A stretch of 64,000 nt of DNA, from contig JAYTVA010000117.1 in NCBI GenBank assembly GCA_043744255.1, positions 1 to 64,000 of the forward strand, written 5' to 3'. The notes beneath the pieces are model-generated. The model ran no database searches. It was not told where the DNA came from and worked only from the letters and a program-made list of their open reading frames with translations. Numbering within the stretch: the stretch's first letter is position 1; each line of letters begins with the position of its first letter. Origin of the DNA: UKL13-2 sp043744255 (lineage in GTDB: Bacteria > Pseudomonadota > Gammaproteobacteria > Burkholderiales > Usitatibacteraceae). This document shows, piece by piece, positions 26,976 through 36,266 of this stretch. A program made the translations under genes and the position numbers.

Positions 26976-27171
26976 ACCGCGCGCAAATATTTACGCTAAT
27001 GCTGGCTTGAACGGCATTTTCACTTTCGATGCCATCAGCTGATCGATTAGCCATTGTCAGTTTGATGCTGCGCAAGTCGGAATGGCGCTGGCTTGCGACA
27101 ATCGCCCACAATCGGCACTGTTGCCGGATTGCGTACTTTCCTCGTGAGGCGATACGACACATAAAGCACCA

Positions 27172-28509
27172 ATGAAAAAAGTCATCATCATTCTTCAACA
27201 CCGGGTGCCGCAACTAGAAAAGGACGCTATCCAGTCCACGATGCTATCGTCTCATTGGCGCGCTTCGCTGCTGCTCGCGGCTCCGCATCGTCTGGCATTC
27301 GCAGCTGGCGCACTTATCTTTGCGATCAGCGCATTGTGGTGGGCGCTTCTGCTTGGCCTGCGCGTGGCAGGCGTGACGCCCGTTTCGGCGCTACCGCTAG
27401 GGATCGCGCACAGCGTGTTGATGTGCTTCGGTTATATGCCACTGTTTTTCGTCGGCTTCTTGTTTACGGCGGGGCCAAAATGGCTCGACGTGCCACCCGT
27501 TGATGCGCGCACACTGCTGACGCCGGTCGCCACACTGACGGCAGCATGGCTTCTGTTTATTGCAGGGGTACATTTGCACATACCGATTGCGGCGTTGGCA
27601 GTCGCGATTGCCGCCGCCGCGTGGAGCGGAATCGCCTTGCGATTCGCGCACATGGTCGGCGCGAGCAGTGCCGCTGACCGCGTGCACGCGAAAGTCGTCG
27701 CGACCGGAGGTCTGGTGGCAGCCGTTGCATTGTGGAGCATTTCGGTCGCCATCCTGCAGGGCGCGTTTATGGTGATTCGCATCGCGGTTGTGGTGGGCAT
27801 CTGGGGCGCAATGGCCGTGGTGTTTGTGGCCGTATCACATCGCATGATTCCGTTTTTTACGGCAGGTGTTGTGCCCATGCTAAACGCATGGCGGCCCATG
27901 TGGCTGCTGGCACTGCTCGTTGGCACGCTAGTGGTGGAGTTGGCGTTTGCGGTGCTAGATCTCACCGTATGGCCGTTGCCGCTCGCGGTGCGAGGCGTGC
28001 AAACCACGATTGAATTTGTCGCGGCGACGATAGTGCTAATCCTCGCCGTAAAGTGGGGTTTGATGCAGAGCCTGCGTACGCGGCTGCTCGCGATGTTGCA
28101 CGTCGGCTTCGTCTGGCTGGGCATTGCTCTGGCATTGCAAGCTGCATCGCACGGCTTGATGCTGGCGACGGCGGATCAGTTGTCGTTGGGACTCGCTCCA
28201 ACCCACGCATTAACCATGGGCTATATGGGGGCGATGCTGTTTGCCATGGCTACGCGCGTCAGCGCCGGGCACAGCGGCCGCTCGTTGGTGGCCGATGATT
28301 TCATTTGGCGGCTGTTCTGGACTCAGCAGCTTGCGACCTTGCTGCGCATCCTGGCGGCAGCGTGGCCGCTTTGGTCGATATCGTCTTCATCATGGCCGAT
28401 GCGCCTGACTGCGCTTGCCGGGACATTGTGGGCGCTTGCGAGCGTGACTTGGGCGGTACGTCACTGCCTCTGGTACGGGCAAGCGCGTGCTGACGGAAAA
28501 CCTGGCTAA
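27172..28509 (+). CDS. nnrS: NnrS family haem/copper-containing membrane protein
   Basis: 445 residues with about 12 TM segments. Family features are APHRLAFAAGA near the start, HSVLMCFGYMPLFFVGFLFTAGPKW, FVAVSHRMIPFFTAG and PTHALTMGYMGAMLFAMATRVSAGHSGR. NnrS is linked to nitric oxide stress and denitrification in other proteobacteria. The first ATG is at 27172; an ATG at 27241 would place the start closer to the family norm. nrdJ follows 92 bases later on the same strand, and copies of a structured element lie on both sides of the pair. Confidence 0.85.
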   Translation: MKKVIIILQHRVPQLEKDAIQSTMLSSHWRASLLLAAPHRLAFAAGALIFAISALWWALLLGLRVAGVTPVSALPLGIAHSVLMCFGYMPLFFVGFLFTAGPKWLDVPPVDARTLLTPVATLTAAWLLFIAGVHLHIPIAALAVAIAAAAWSGIALRFAHMVGASSAADRVHAKVVATGGLVAAVALWSISVAILQGAFMVIRIAVVVGIWGAMAVVFVAVSHRMIPFFTAGVVPMLNAWRPMWLLALLVGTLVVELAFAVLDLTVWPLPLAVRGVQTTIEFVAATIVLILAVKWGLMQSLRTRLLAMLHVGFVWLGIALALQAASHGLMLATADQLSLGLAPTHALTMGYMGAMLFAMATRVSAGHSGRSLVADDFIWRLFWTQQLATLLRILAAAWPLWSISSSSWPMRLTALAGTLWALASVTWAVRHCLWYGQARADGKPG

Positions 28510-28601
28510 TCGAAAACGACGCGCCCACGGCGATGTCTATCTATAACTTGTAACTTGCGCGGTTTCTGCGCCAGATTCACACCCCCTTGGAGAAATTGGA
28601 A

Positions 28602-31523
28602 ATGACCGAGCTATTACCCGAAACCGCGATCACCTCGTCCCTACTATTGCAATCACAAGCGATCAGTGAAGAAGTGCTCCTCGAAAAATATGCCAAGGGC
28701 GATGAGCGCACCATAGCGGACGTGCATGCGCGAGTCGCGCAGGCGCTCGCCGAAGCCGAACCACCGGCACACCGTGCACACTGGGCGCAGCAATTTCTGC
28801 AGGCACTGCAAGCGGGTTTTATTCCTGCCGGCCGCATCCAATCTGCAGCGGGAACATCGCTGTCTGCAACACTGATCAACTGCTTCGTTCAACCAGTCGG
28901 TGATTCCATCACTCAGTTAGACGATGGACATCCCGGTATCTATACGGCCCTTGCCGAGGCCGCCGAAACCATGCGTCGCGGCGGCGGTGTCGGTTACGAT
29001 TTTTCGCGCATTCGACCGCGCGGTGCGGCGGTCGATGGAACGCAATCGGTTGCGTCGGGGCCGGTGTCCTACATGCATGTGTTTGATCGCTCGTGTGAAA
29101 CGGTGGAATCAGCCGGCGCGCGCCGTGGCGCGCAAATGGGCGTGCTGCGCTGCGATCACCCGGACATCGAAGAATTTATTCATGCCAAAGATACGGGCAA
29201 TCTCACCAACTTCAATGTCTCCGTGGCGATCACCGATCAATTCATGCAGGCTGTTGTTAAACACGAGACTGTCTCTCTGGTTCACCGCGCCAAGCCTGGG
29301 GCAGATCACCTCGTTGCGGGCGCGTTTCAACTCAACGCTGCCGAGGGCGGCCTGTGGGTGTATCGCACACTGCCCGCGCGTACATTGTGGGAGCAAATCA
29401 TGCGCTCAACGTACGATCATGCGGAGCCAGGCGTGCTGTTTCTCGACCATATCAATCGCGACAATAATTTGTCTTATTGCGAGGCGATTTGCAGCACCAA
29501 TCCGTGCGCGGAGCAGCCTTTGCCACCGTATGGCTGCTGCTGCCTGGGCTCAATTGATCTCACGCGCTTCGTACAGGATCCATTCACAGCACATGCAAAT
29601 TTCGACGAAGCGTCGTTCGCAGCAATCGTACGCGTGTCGATACGCATGCTCGACAACGTGCTTGATGTCACCGTTTGGCCGCTACCTCAACAACAGCAGG
29701 AGGCGGCGAACAAACGCCGCGTTGGCCTTGGGTTTACCGCCCTTGGTGATGCACTGATTATGCTCAACCTGCGTTATGACACTGCGCCGGCGCGTGCTAT
29801 GGCGCAGCGCATTACTGAGGTCATGCGTGGTGCGGCCTACGCGGCATCGGTTGATTTGGCAAAAGAGCGCGGTGCATTTCCACTCTTTAATGCCGATCTG
29901 TATCTCAGCGCGCCGACCTTCGCCTCGCGCTTGCCGAAAGAATTAAAGGCCGCGATCCGCGAGCATGGCATACGCAACTCGCATCTACTCTCGATCGCAC
30001 CAACAGGCACGATCAGTCTTGCCTTTGCCGACAACGCAAGCAACGGCATTGAACCGCCGTTTAGCTGGACTTACTCCCGCAAGAAGCGCATGCCGGATGG
30101 CACGACCAAAGAGTACGCGGTCGAAGATCACGCTTGGAGATTGTTTCATCACCTGCGCGGCGCGCACAGCCGAGCAGCGCCGTTGCCGCACGCATTCATC
30201 ACGGCGCTGGAAATGAGCGCGCAGGCACATGCGGAGATGGTTGCAGCGGTTGCACCATTCATTGACACCTCCATTTCGAAGACGGTGAACGTGCCAGCCG
30301 ACTATCCATATGAGGATTTTCAGGACTTGTATTTGAATGCATGGCGTTCAGGTCTGAAAGGGCTCGCAACTTATCGGCCGAACGCGGTGCTGGGATCGGT
30401 GTTGAGTACGCATGGAACGCCAGAGGTTCTTGGCGGTTACGCCACCGAAGCGGTGAATCAGCGCATGGCCGTGACGCGCCTGACAGCACCAGTGTTGGCG
30501 TCGCTGCGCTGGCCGGGGCGCCCCGATTTGCCTGGCGGCAATCCTGCATGGACTTACATGATTCGCCACCCGTTTGGCGAGTTCGCGCTTTTTGTCGGCG
30601 AGATCGCAAACGAAACCGGCGGCGGCGCGCGCCCATTTGAAGTATGGGTGAACGGTGTCGAGCAACCACGCGGGCTCGGCGCACTGGCGAAAACGCTGTC
30701 GATGGACATGCGCGCCAACGATGCGGCATGGTTGAAACTGAAGCTCGATGCGTTAGCGACAGTGGCTGAGGAGCGCGCGTTTGAAACGCCGATGCCGCCC
30801 CACGGAGAGCCACGTTTATTTCCAGGGGTGGTGGCTGCAACGGCAGCGGTCATTCGCTGGCGTTGCGAAGCATTGAAAGCACTATCCGAAGGTCAATCGG
30901 CCTCGCCCACACCAGTACTCGACGCCATGTTCAGTCGCGATGAACCTGAGACTGGGCCTTCTGGTACGCTTGCGTGGACGGTCGATATTGACAATCCTGT
31001 CGCGGGCGAGCGATTTTCGCTGACACTTAAGGAAGTCACCTTGCCGGACGGTGAAGGCGGCGTCACCACGCGGCCTTGCGCACTCGGACTGTCCGGCAAC
31101 TACCCGCGCGCGCTCGATGGTCTCGCACGAATACTTTCGCTCGACATGCGTGTGATTGATCCAGCGTGGGTCGGCATGAAGTTGCGCAAGCTGCTTAACT
31201 ACGCCGAGCCGCTCGGTGAGTTCATGGCGTTTACGCCGAGCCTGTCGCACGCCACGCGGCGCCAGCAGCTATGGCCATCCACGGTCGCCTACATGGCGCA
31301 GCTCATCATTCATCGTTACGCCATGCTTAACATCCTCGATGAAGCTGGGATGCCGGTGCGCGACATGGGAGTGCTGCAAAGTGTGATCGATGAACGGACT
31401 ACAGCGGGTGCTCTTCCTATCATTCCGGGTAAACGGTGTCTGGAATGCGGCAACCTCACCATGATTCATCGCGATGGCTGCGATTTCTGCACGGCCTGCG
31501 GCTACGTGGGTCAATGTGGATGA
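28602..31523 (+). CDS. nrdJ: Adenosylcobalamin-dependent ribonucleoside-diphosphate reductase (class II)
   Basis: 973 residues. The reductase barrel has RRGGGVGYDFSRIRPRG, NLTNFNVSVAITD, CSTNPCAEQPLPPYGCC and SIAPTGTISLAFADNASNGIEP. The C-terminal part has two TSCPD-like segments (near residues 640-760 and 800-920) and a Cys-rich end (CLECGNL...CDFCTACGY). It makes deoxyribonucleotides with a B12 radical and needs no oxygen. Lying after nnrS in an FNR-marked island, it would keep dNTP supply when O2 falls or NO damages other reductases. The ATG at 28602 follows GGAGAAATTGGAA. Confidence 0.92.
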   Translation: MTELLPETAITSSLLLQSQAISEEVLLEKYAKGDERTIADVHARVAQALAEAEPPAHRAHWAQQFLQALQAGFIPAGRIQSAAGTSLSATLINCFVQPVGDSITQLDDGHPGIYTALAEAAETMRRGGGVGYDFSRIRPRGAAVDGTQSVASGPVSYMHVFDRSCETVESAGARRGAQMGVLRCDHPDIEEFIHAKDTGNLTNFNVSVAITDQFMQAVVKHETVSLVHRAKPGADHLVAGAFQLNAAEGGLWVYRTLPARTLWEQIMRSTYDHAEPGVLFLDHINRDNNLSYCEAICSTNPCAEQPLPPYGCCCLGSIDLTRFVQDPFTAHANFDEASFAAIVRVSIRMLDNVLDVTVWPLPQQQQEAANKRRVGLGFTALGDALIMLNLRYDTAPARAMAQRITEVMRGAAYAASVDLAKERGAFPLFNADLYLSAPTFASRLPKELKAAIREHGIRNSHLLSIAPTGTISLAFADNASNGIEPPFSWTYSRKKRMPDGTTKEYAVEDHAWRLFHHLRGAHSRAAPLPHAFITALEMSAQAHAEMVAAVAPFIDTSISKTVNVPADYPYEDFQDLYLNAWRSGLKGLATYRPNAVLGSVLSTHGTPEVLGGYATEAVNQRMAVTRLTAPVLASLRWPGRPDLPGGNPAWTYMIRHPFGEFALFVGEIANETGGGARPFEVWVNGVEQPRGLGALAKTLSMDMRANDAAWLKLKLDALATVAEERAFETPMPPHGEPRLFPGVVAATAAVIRWRCEALKALSEGQSASPTPVLDAMFSRDEPETGPSGTLAWTVDIDNPVAGERFSLTLKEVTLPDGEGGVTTRPCALGLSGNYPRALDGLARILSLDMRVIDPAWVGMKLRKLLNYAEPLGEFMAFTPSLSHATRRQQLWPSTVAYMAQLIIHRYAMLNILDEAGMPVRDMGVLQSVIDERTTAGALPIIPGKRCLECGNLTMIHRDGCDFCTACGYVGQCG

Positions 31524-32174
31524 TCTGGCCGCGAGCGCATCGTGATGCCTAGCTGCATGTCGGACTTAATCAGACCTGCACTAGCCAAATCGGGCGTTGC
31601 TATTTTTTTCTCGCCAAGCCGTCTCGATTTTGCTGGTCGAGATACGCTGCCCCTACCGCCAACGATTCGAACCACGAATAATCTTTGCACTACCACATCG
31701 GTCGCGCGCTCCAGCCGGGCTTGTCGACGGCTGCCGTCATTGGCACGTTCCCGACGTGCACCCACCAGTGCAAACACAACCTTCGTTGCCGCAAAAAGGA
31801 ATGAGCCCGCCACCCCTTGCAAGGTGGCGGGCTTGGCGGGAATCCCCAGTCGAAATTGTTCGACCCGACTGGTCTGAGCACTGTTCCCATCCCTCACGAT
31901 CCCCGTCGGGATCATGAATTGGCTCGGTCACCGAGCTGCTCACTTTGGCAGCGAGGCGACGATGCGAACTGTCACCCCAACCACAATGCCAACTTACAGC
32001 GCTTTCGGCTACGCATATTGAGAAAAATCAAGCTGGGGCGATTCATCGCGCGGCAATCTGATCGAGACGGTTTGGCTGCCGACGAGGATGAAGTAGCGCG
32101 TCAACTCATGGCCAATTGCCGCGCGTTCAAAACAACGCTTCAGCGAGGTGTTCGCATAGGCTTCTGCACAGTCC
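31524..32174. other. Gene-free convergent region after nrdJ
   Basis: Some 650 bases between the nrdJ stop and the stop of the convergent triheme cytochrome gene. It contains element copy 2 at 31784-31946. Open frames here are short, lack ribosome-binding sites and run across the element; none is convincing. Confidence 0.45.
31784..31946 (+). repeat. Structured intergenic element, copy 2
   Basis: This is the second copy of the element at 26729-26893, in the same orientation, ~4.9 kb away. The stem is AGCCCGCCACC against GGTGGCGGGCT. The second hairpin GATCCC-CGTC-GGGATC is perfect here. The GCTCGGTCACCGAGC palindrome and TGGTCTGAGCACTGTTCCCA are unchanged. Confidence 0.65.
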
Positions 32175-33179
32175 TCACGGCATCGGAAACGCTCGCTCCA
32201 CATACGCCGCAATCGCATTGATTTCTGCGGATGCAAGCACGTTTCGCCACGCGGGCATGGCGCTGTCCGGGATGCCGTCGCGAATGACGGTGACCAGCGC
32301 TTCCCGGCCTCGGTGCTTGCCATCACGAAGATGCAGGCTCGGCGGCTGGGGCTCCAAAAAGCTGCCAATCCAGTTTCGACCTGAACCATCGGCTGCGTGA
32401 CAGTGCGCGCAGTTTTTCTGAAAAAGTGACTCGCCGCGCAACGTTGCCGCACTTGCGCCGGTCAATTTCGGCGCTCGCTCATGCGCGTGGTGCGGATCAA
32501 TGCTCGACGACGGCGGCACTACCCCGTACTCGGTCAGGAGGTAGCTGTCGGGCGGATAGCTCACCGGGTAAATTTGCCAAGCGTTTGATGATCTCTTTTT
32601 CGCGTTTGGTTCATGGCAAGTGATGCACGCCCGCAAGAACAATTCGCGACCGCGAATTTCGCTCTCGTTAAGCTGTTCGACCGAACCATCGACCGGCAAT
32701 TCGCCGCGCGCGAACGGAAACGCCGCTGCGTAGCGCTGATGATCGTCCCAGCCGTTTTCGCTGGTGTGATAGTGGGTATTCGTGCGCTTGTTGACCACAA
32801 AGGCTTCGCTAACGAAATGGGCGACGGCGTCTGTGTCAGCCGTGTTGAGGACCGCCGCAAAACTCTTCATGGCGGTGCCCGGCCGCCCCATCGCGACCGC
32901 ACTCATGATGGCCGCGTGCGGCAGTGTCGCGGCGGTGGCCGTATGGAAGTCGCGCGGCGGCGGGCTTAGCTGCCCCGCAGCAACGGTCTTGGCGTCACCC
33001 GCATAGCCGTGACAAAAATAGCAGCGGTAGTTATAGATTTCCCGTCCACGCGCAAATCGCTGATCAATGACGACTGTGGCAGCACCATCGGTTGCCGTGT
33101 TTGATACCGCGCGATCCATGCAGGCCACTAGAGCGGTCAGCGCAGTAAGTACCACGAGGATCATCGCGATTGCGCGCAC
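32175..33179 (-). CDS. Triheme c-type cytochrome lipoprotein
   Basis: 334 residues with three CXXCH motifs (CYFCH, CITCH, CAHCH), each in a cytochrome c-class domain. The N-terminus has a lipobox-like LTALVAC, so the mature protein may be membrane-tethered in the periplasm. Domain 1 (YNYRCYFCHGYAGD...PPPRDFHTA) parallels the adjacent diheme protein, and the last domain ends AWRNVLASAEINAIAAYVE. It starts 3 bases after the diheme gene stop, so the two form a leftward operon divergent from the large cytochrome cluster. The role is inferred to be periplasmic electron transfer. Confidence 0.8.
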   Translation of the reverse strand: MRAIAMILVVLTALTALVACMDRAVSNTATDGAATVVIDQRFARGREIYNYRCYFCHGYAGDAKTVAAGQLSPPPRDFHTATAATLPHAAIMSAVAMGRPGTAMKSFAAVLNTADTDAVAHFVSEAFVVNKRTNTHYHTSENGWDDHQRYAAAFPFARGELPVDGSVEQLNESEIRGRELFLRACITCHEPNAKKRSSNAWQIYPVSYPPDSYLLTEYGVVPPSSSIDPHHAHERAPKLTGASAATLRGESLFQKNCAHCHAADGSGRNWIGSFLEPQPPSLHLRDGKHRGREALVTVIRDGIPDSAMPAWRNVLASAEINAIAAYVERAFPMP

Positions 33180-33182
33180 GGA

Positions 33183-33917
33183 TTACGGCGAGGTTTGAAC
33201 GAACGTCGCATAAACGTATTGCGCGACGTCCGCGATTTCTTGCTTGGTGAGCACCTTGTCCCATGCCGGCATCTCGCGGCCGGGTACGCCGTTGGCGATC
33301 CCTTGCACGAGCGCCGCGCGCGTCATCACCGCTCGCGATTCAGCAGCACGAAAATTTCGCGGCCTTGGTTGAATGAAGTAAGCGCGCGGGCCATCGCCGC
33401 CACCATTGGCACCATGACATGGCACGCAATTTTGCGCATAGAGCCGCTGGCCGTTTTTTTCATTGCCATCGGCCATCGCGGGGGCTGGCTTGTGTGACCC
33501 GATCAGCTGCTGACCGCGTGCCGCCTCGACGTTTGCGGTTTTGTTGGCCGCCGAATTCATGAAACGTTCGCGAATGTAGTCAACAATCATGGTCATTTCA
33601 GCTTCGCTCAATTGACTCTTCCACGCGACCATGGCGCTGCCCGGTCGCCCGTCGCGGACGGTCGCGATCATGCTTTCGCGCGAGAGTTGTTTGCGCGATT
33701 CTTCACTGGTGAAATCCCGTGGTGGCGTGCGGAAGCTGCCACGCGCCCGGCTTTGCCCATCGCCGCGCTCGCCGTGGCAGACCGAGCAGTAGGTCTGAAA
33801 TAGCGTGCCGCCGGATGGCGGTGCAGTCGTTGCGCTCGCCGCGTATCCCATGCTGATGGTCGTCGTCAAAACGACCTTGCCGAGGAACAACCAAGCTGCC
33901 TTCGACGAAACGCGCAT
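33183..33917 (-). CDS. Diheme c-type cytochrome
   Basis: 244 residues with a signal peptide and two CXXCH motifs (CSVCH near residue 43, CVPCH near 165). Each domain has the class I layout with a Met ligand candidate (GSAMVAWKSQLSE; GREMPAWDKVLTK). PPRDF motifs recur in both domains and in the downstream triheme protein, so these are tandem relatives. The ATG at 33917 is preceded by GGAGGCGGCA. It is first gene of the leftward pair and divergent from the NHL lipoprotein gene at 34120. Confidence 0.82.
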   Translation of the reverse strand: MRVSSKAAWLFLGKVVLTTTISMGYAASATTAPPSGGTLFQTYCSVCHGERGDGQSRARGSFRTPPRDFTSEESRKQLSRESMIATVRDGRPGSAMVAWKSQLSEAEMTMIVDYIRERFMNSAANKTANVEAARGQQLIGSHKPAPAMADGNEKNGQRLYAQNCVPCHGANGGGDGPRAYFIQPRPRNFRAAESRAVMTRAALVQGIANGVPGREMPAWDKVLTKQEIADVAQYVYATFVQTSP

Positions 33918-34119
33918 TGCCGCCTCCGAGTTGTGGCAACGATAGTCGGATCTAGATGCCGGGACTTTGACAAATCGCAAACCCGCCAACCCCATTTGGG
34001 ATTATATTCCCACTAGAGACATATGACACATGACTGCGACTAGGCCGCCACAAGCGGCAGCGCAGCAAAACTGTCAAGCATCATCACGCTAAACAGCGGG
34101 CTGTGAAAAAGGGCAGCGT

Positions 34120-35265
34120 ATGCATATCAGGGTCGATCCATACAGCATGAAACGCGCCGGGGCGGTTGGCCGGTGGTGCCTGATGCTGTTGCTCGCTGCC
34201 TGCACCAATGTGGTGCCCCCGCCACCGAAAGCCTTTGTCGCCCCGGTCTTCCCTCCCGCGCCGGAACCTGCGCGGGTCGTCTACGAACGGACTATTTACA
34301 GCAGCGCGGATGTGTTGCGCGACAACAGCGAGCTGCAATTCAAGCGCTGGGTCACCGGCGAACAGCGGATCGGTGACGGCTTCGCCAAACCCTACGGCGT
34401 GGCGGCGCGCGCCGGTCGCGTGTATGTGACCGACACGGTGCGCCGAATCGTCATGGTGTTCAACTTTGTCACTGGAACTTACCGCGAAATCGGTCATGAC
34501 GATCCGGGTGGTCTGAAGCTACCGATTGGCGTTGACGTGGATGCCAACGGGTTGGTTTATGCGAGCGACTCCAGTCTGCGCGCGGTGATGGTCTATGGCA
34601 GCGATGGCCGCTTCATCCGCCAACTGGGTGTCGCGGCAGACCTGCAACGGCCCGCCGGATTGGCGGTGACTGCCGATGGCGCGCGGGTATACGTGGTGGA
34701 CATTGCCGGGATCGAATCGGAACAGCATCAGGTGGTGATATTCGATGGCAAGACCGGCAGCCGCATCTCGACCTTTGGCAAACGCGGCAGCGGGCCGGGC
34801 GAATTCAATCTGCCGCGCGATCTGGCCATCGGTAACAACGGTGAGCTATACGTGGTCGATGGCGCGAATTTCCGCGTGCAGGTGTTTGATCGCGATGGCA
34901 AATTTCTGCGCATGTTTGGTGAAGTGGGTCGCCAGGGGGGGCAGTTCTCACGCCCGAAGGAAATTGCCACCGACCGCGACGGCAATGTCTACGTGGTTGA
35001 TACCGCCTTCGGCAATTTCCAGATTTTCAACGCCGCCGGGCAATTGTTGCTCGATGTCGGCAGCCGCAGCAACACCGATGGTCCGGCCAAGTACATGCTG
35101 CCCGCTGGCATCACCGTCGATGAAGACGGGCGCATCTACGTGGTCGATCAATATTTTCGCAAGATAGATGTGTATCGCCCGGCGGCGTTGTCAGCAAGCG
35201 CCGGGTTTTTGGGGCGCGCCCTGCCATCGCATGTAGCGGGCACGCAGGCAGCAAAGAAGCCGTAG
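34120..35265 (+). CDS. NHL-repeat beta-propeller lipoprotein
   Basis: 381 residues. A signal sequence ends in the lipobox LLLAAC, followed by a Pro-rich linker. Then come about six NHL-type blades with a recurring YVTD/YVVD pattern (GRVYVTDTVRRIVMVF, GELYVVDGANFRVQVFD, GNVYVVDTAFGNFQIF, GRIYVVDQYFRKIDVY). NHL propellers are binding scaffolds, and in other bacteria often accompany extracellular cytochromes and foldases. It is the first gene of the long rightward cluster and has a paralogue at 44059. AAAGGG lies 9 bases before the ATG. Confidence 0.8.
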   Translation: MHIRVDPYSMKRAGAVGRWCLMLLLAACTNVVPPPPKAFVAPVFPPAPEPARVVYERTIYSSADVLRDNSELQFKRWVTGEQRIGDGFAKPYGVAARAGRVYVTDTVRRIVMVFNFVTGTYREIGHDDPGGLKLPIGVDVDANGLVYASDSSLRAVMVYGSDGRFIRQLGVAADLQRPAGLAVTADGARVYVVDIAGIESEQHQVVIFDGKTGSRISTFGKRGSGPGEFNLPRDLAIGNNGELYVVDGANFRVQVFDRDGKFLRMFGEVGRQGGQFSRPKEIATDRDGNVYVVDTAFGNFQIFNAAGQLLLDVGSRSNTDGPAKYMLPAGITVDEDGRIYVVDQYFRKIDVYRPAALSASAGFLGRALPSHVAGTQAAKKP

Positions 35266-35356
35266 TTGGAGCAACGAGCATTGGTGCGGTGGTTCATTCC
35301 GCCGTCAAGCGAAGCGAGTATTTTTGCGGGCGGAAGTTCGCGAAGGAGAGTTGAAA

Positions 35357-36232
35357 ATGAACGGGAACCAACGCAAGAGTCTTACCTGCACCATCGCCTA
35401 TCCGGCGGTGCATCTCTTGATCGGCGCCGCATTGATGGCCGCAGCCACGCTGCTGAGTCAGTCGGCGACTGCGCAAATCGCCGGCACCAAACACAACCTC
35501 GGCACTACTGGAACCGGCACCAACAAATTTTCCGGTACGGACGAAATTTGCGTGTTCTGTCACACCCCGCACGGTGCCGACACCTCTGCGGCAGCACCGC
35601 TGTGGAACCGCCGCATCAGCGGCACCACCTACCAGACCTACGACAGCCTCGGTACCTCATCGCTTGATGGCAAAACGGCACCGGTAGGCTCGGTGTCAAT
35701 TGCCTGTTTGTCGTGTCATGACGGCACCCAGGCGATGAACGTGGTCATCAACGCGCCGGGCTCCAACGGGTATAACCCGGCGGGTGCGCCGATGCCCGGC
35801 ACGTGGACCGGTGCCAACCAGACCGGCGGCATCTTGAACACGGGCATCATCGCCAACATTGGCACTGATCTGCGTAACGATCACCCGATCGGCATTCAGT
35901 ACGCTGGTGGCGGCTACAACAACACCTCGCCAACCACGCGCCCCGCTGGTGCTGGCGATCCCGACTTCATCGCGCCGCAAAGCGCCGTGTTGGGTTCGAC
36001 CCGTGTGTGGTGGGTTGACACGGCTGCGGGAACACCGGCGACACGGCAAAAAACCGACATGCAACTCTACACACGCGGTCCCGGTGCGGGCGGCGGCGGC
36101 TATACCGGACAAACCGAACCAGAGCCATTTGTCGAGTGCGCCAGTTGTCATGATCCACACAGTGCCAACCCGACATTCCTGCGCATCCCGAATACGGGTA
36201 GCGCGGTCTGTCTGGCCTGTCATGTGAAGTAA
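35357..36232 (+). CDS. Tetraheme doubled-CXXCH cytochrome, OmcE-like
   Basis: 291 residues with a signal peptide ending ATAQ. The four haem sites are CVFCHTPH (Cys65), CLSCHDG, CASCHDPH and a terminal CLACHVK. Besides the motif His, the mature chain has exactly four others: in GTKHN, CHTPH, NDHPIG and CHDPH, enough for four bis-His haems. This pattern (LWNR...TY..Y, ..LSCHDGT, NDHPI, ..SCHDPH) is what I know from the doubled-CXXCH family that includes the filament-forming OmcE of Geobacter. An extracellular or outer-surface electron carrier is inferred. The N-terminal third of the 11-heme protein is homologous. The ATG at 35357 follows AAGGAGAG. Confidence 0.82.
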   Translation: MNGNQRKSLTCTIAYPAVHLLIGAALMAAATLLSQSATAQIAGTKHNLGTTGTGTNKFSGTDEICVFCHTPHGADTSAAAPLWNRRISGTTYQTYDSLGTSSLDGKTAPVGSVSIACLSCHDGTQAMNVVINAPGSNGYNPAGAPMPGTWTGANQTGGILNTGIIANIGTDLRNDHPIGIQYAGGGYNNTSPTTRPAGAGDPDFIAPQSAVLGSTRVWWVDTAAGTPATRQKTDMQLYTRGPGAGGGGYTGQTEPEPFVECASCHDPHSANPTFLRIPNTGSAVCLACHVK

Positions 36233-36266
36233 TGAAATCACGTAATTTCAGACAATGGAGTTCGCC

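Larger units (their letters stand above)
26533..27171. other. Long divergent region between phaB and nnrS
   Basis: Some 640 bases with no convincing gene. It holds element copy 1 (26729-26893) and an FNR-like box (26962-26975). The region must contain the promoters of phaBC and nnrS-nrdJ. A 91-codon leftward frame at 26938-27213 overlaps the nnrS start and has no recognisable features. Confidence 0.45.

Noticed and set aside
31737..31943. A small minus-strand protein encoded in the repeated element
   Set aside because: The corresponding reading in copy 1 is interrupted by a stop codon and the copies differ by non-synonymous changes, while hairpin pairing is kept.
33918..34119. FNR-type site in the divergent promoter region of the conduit locus
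   Set aside because: The closest sequence (TTGAC-AAAT-CGCAA) has too many mismatches, so regulation of the conduit by the FNR-type protein is not supported here.
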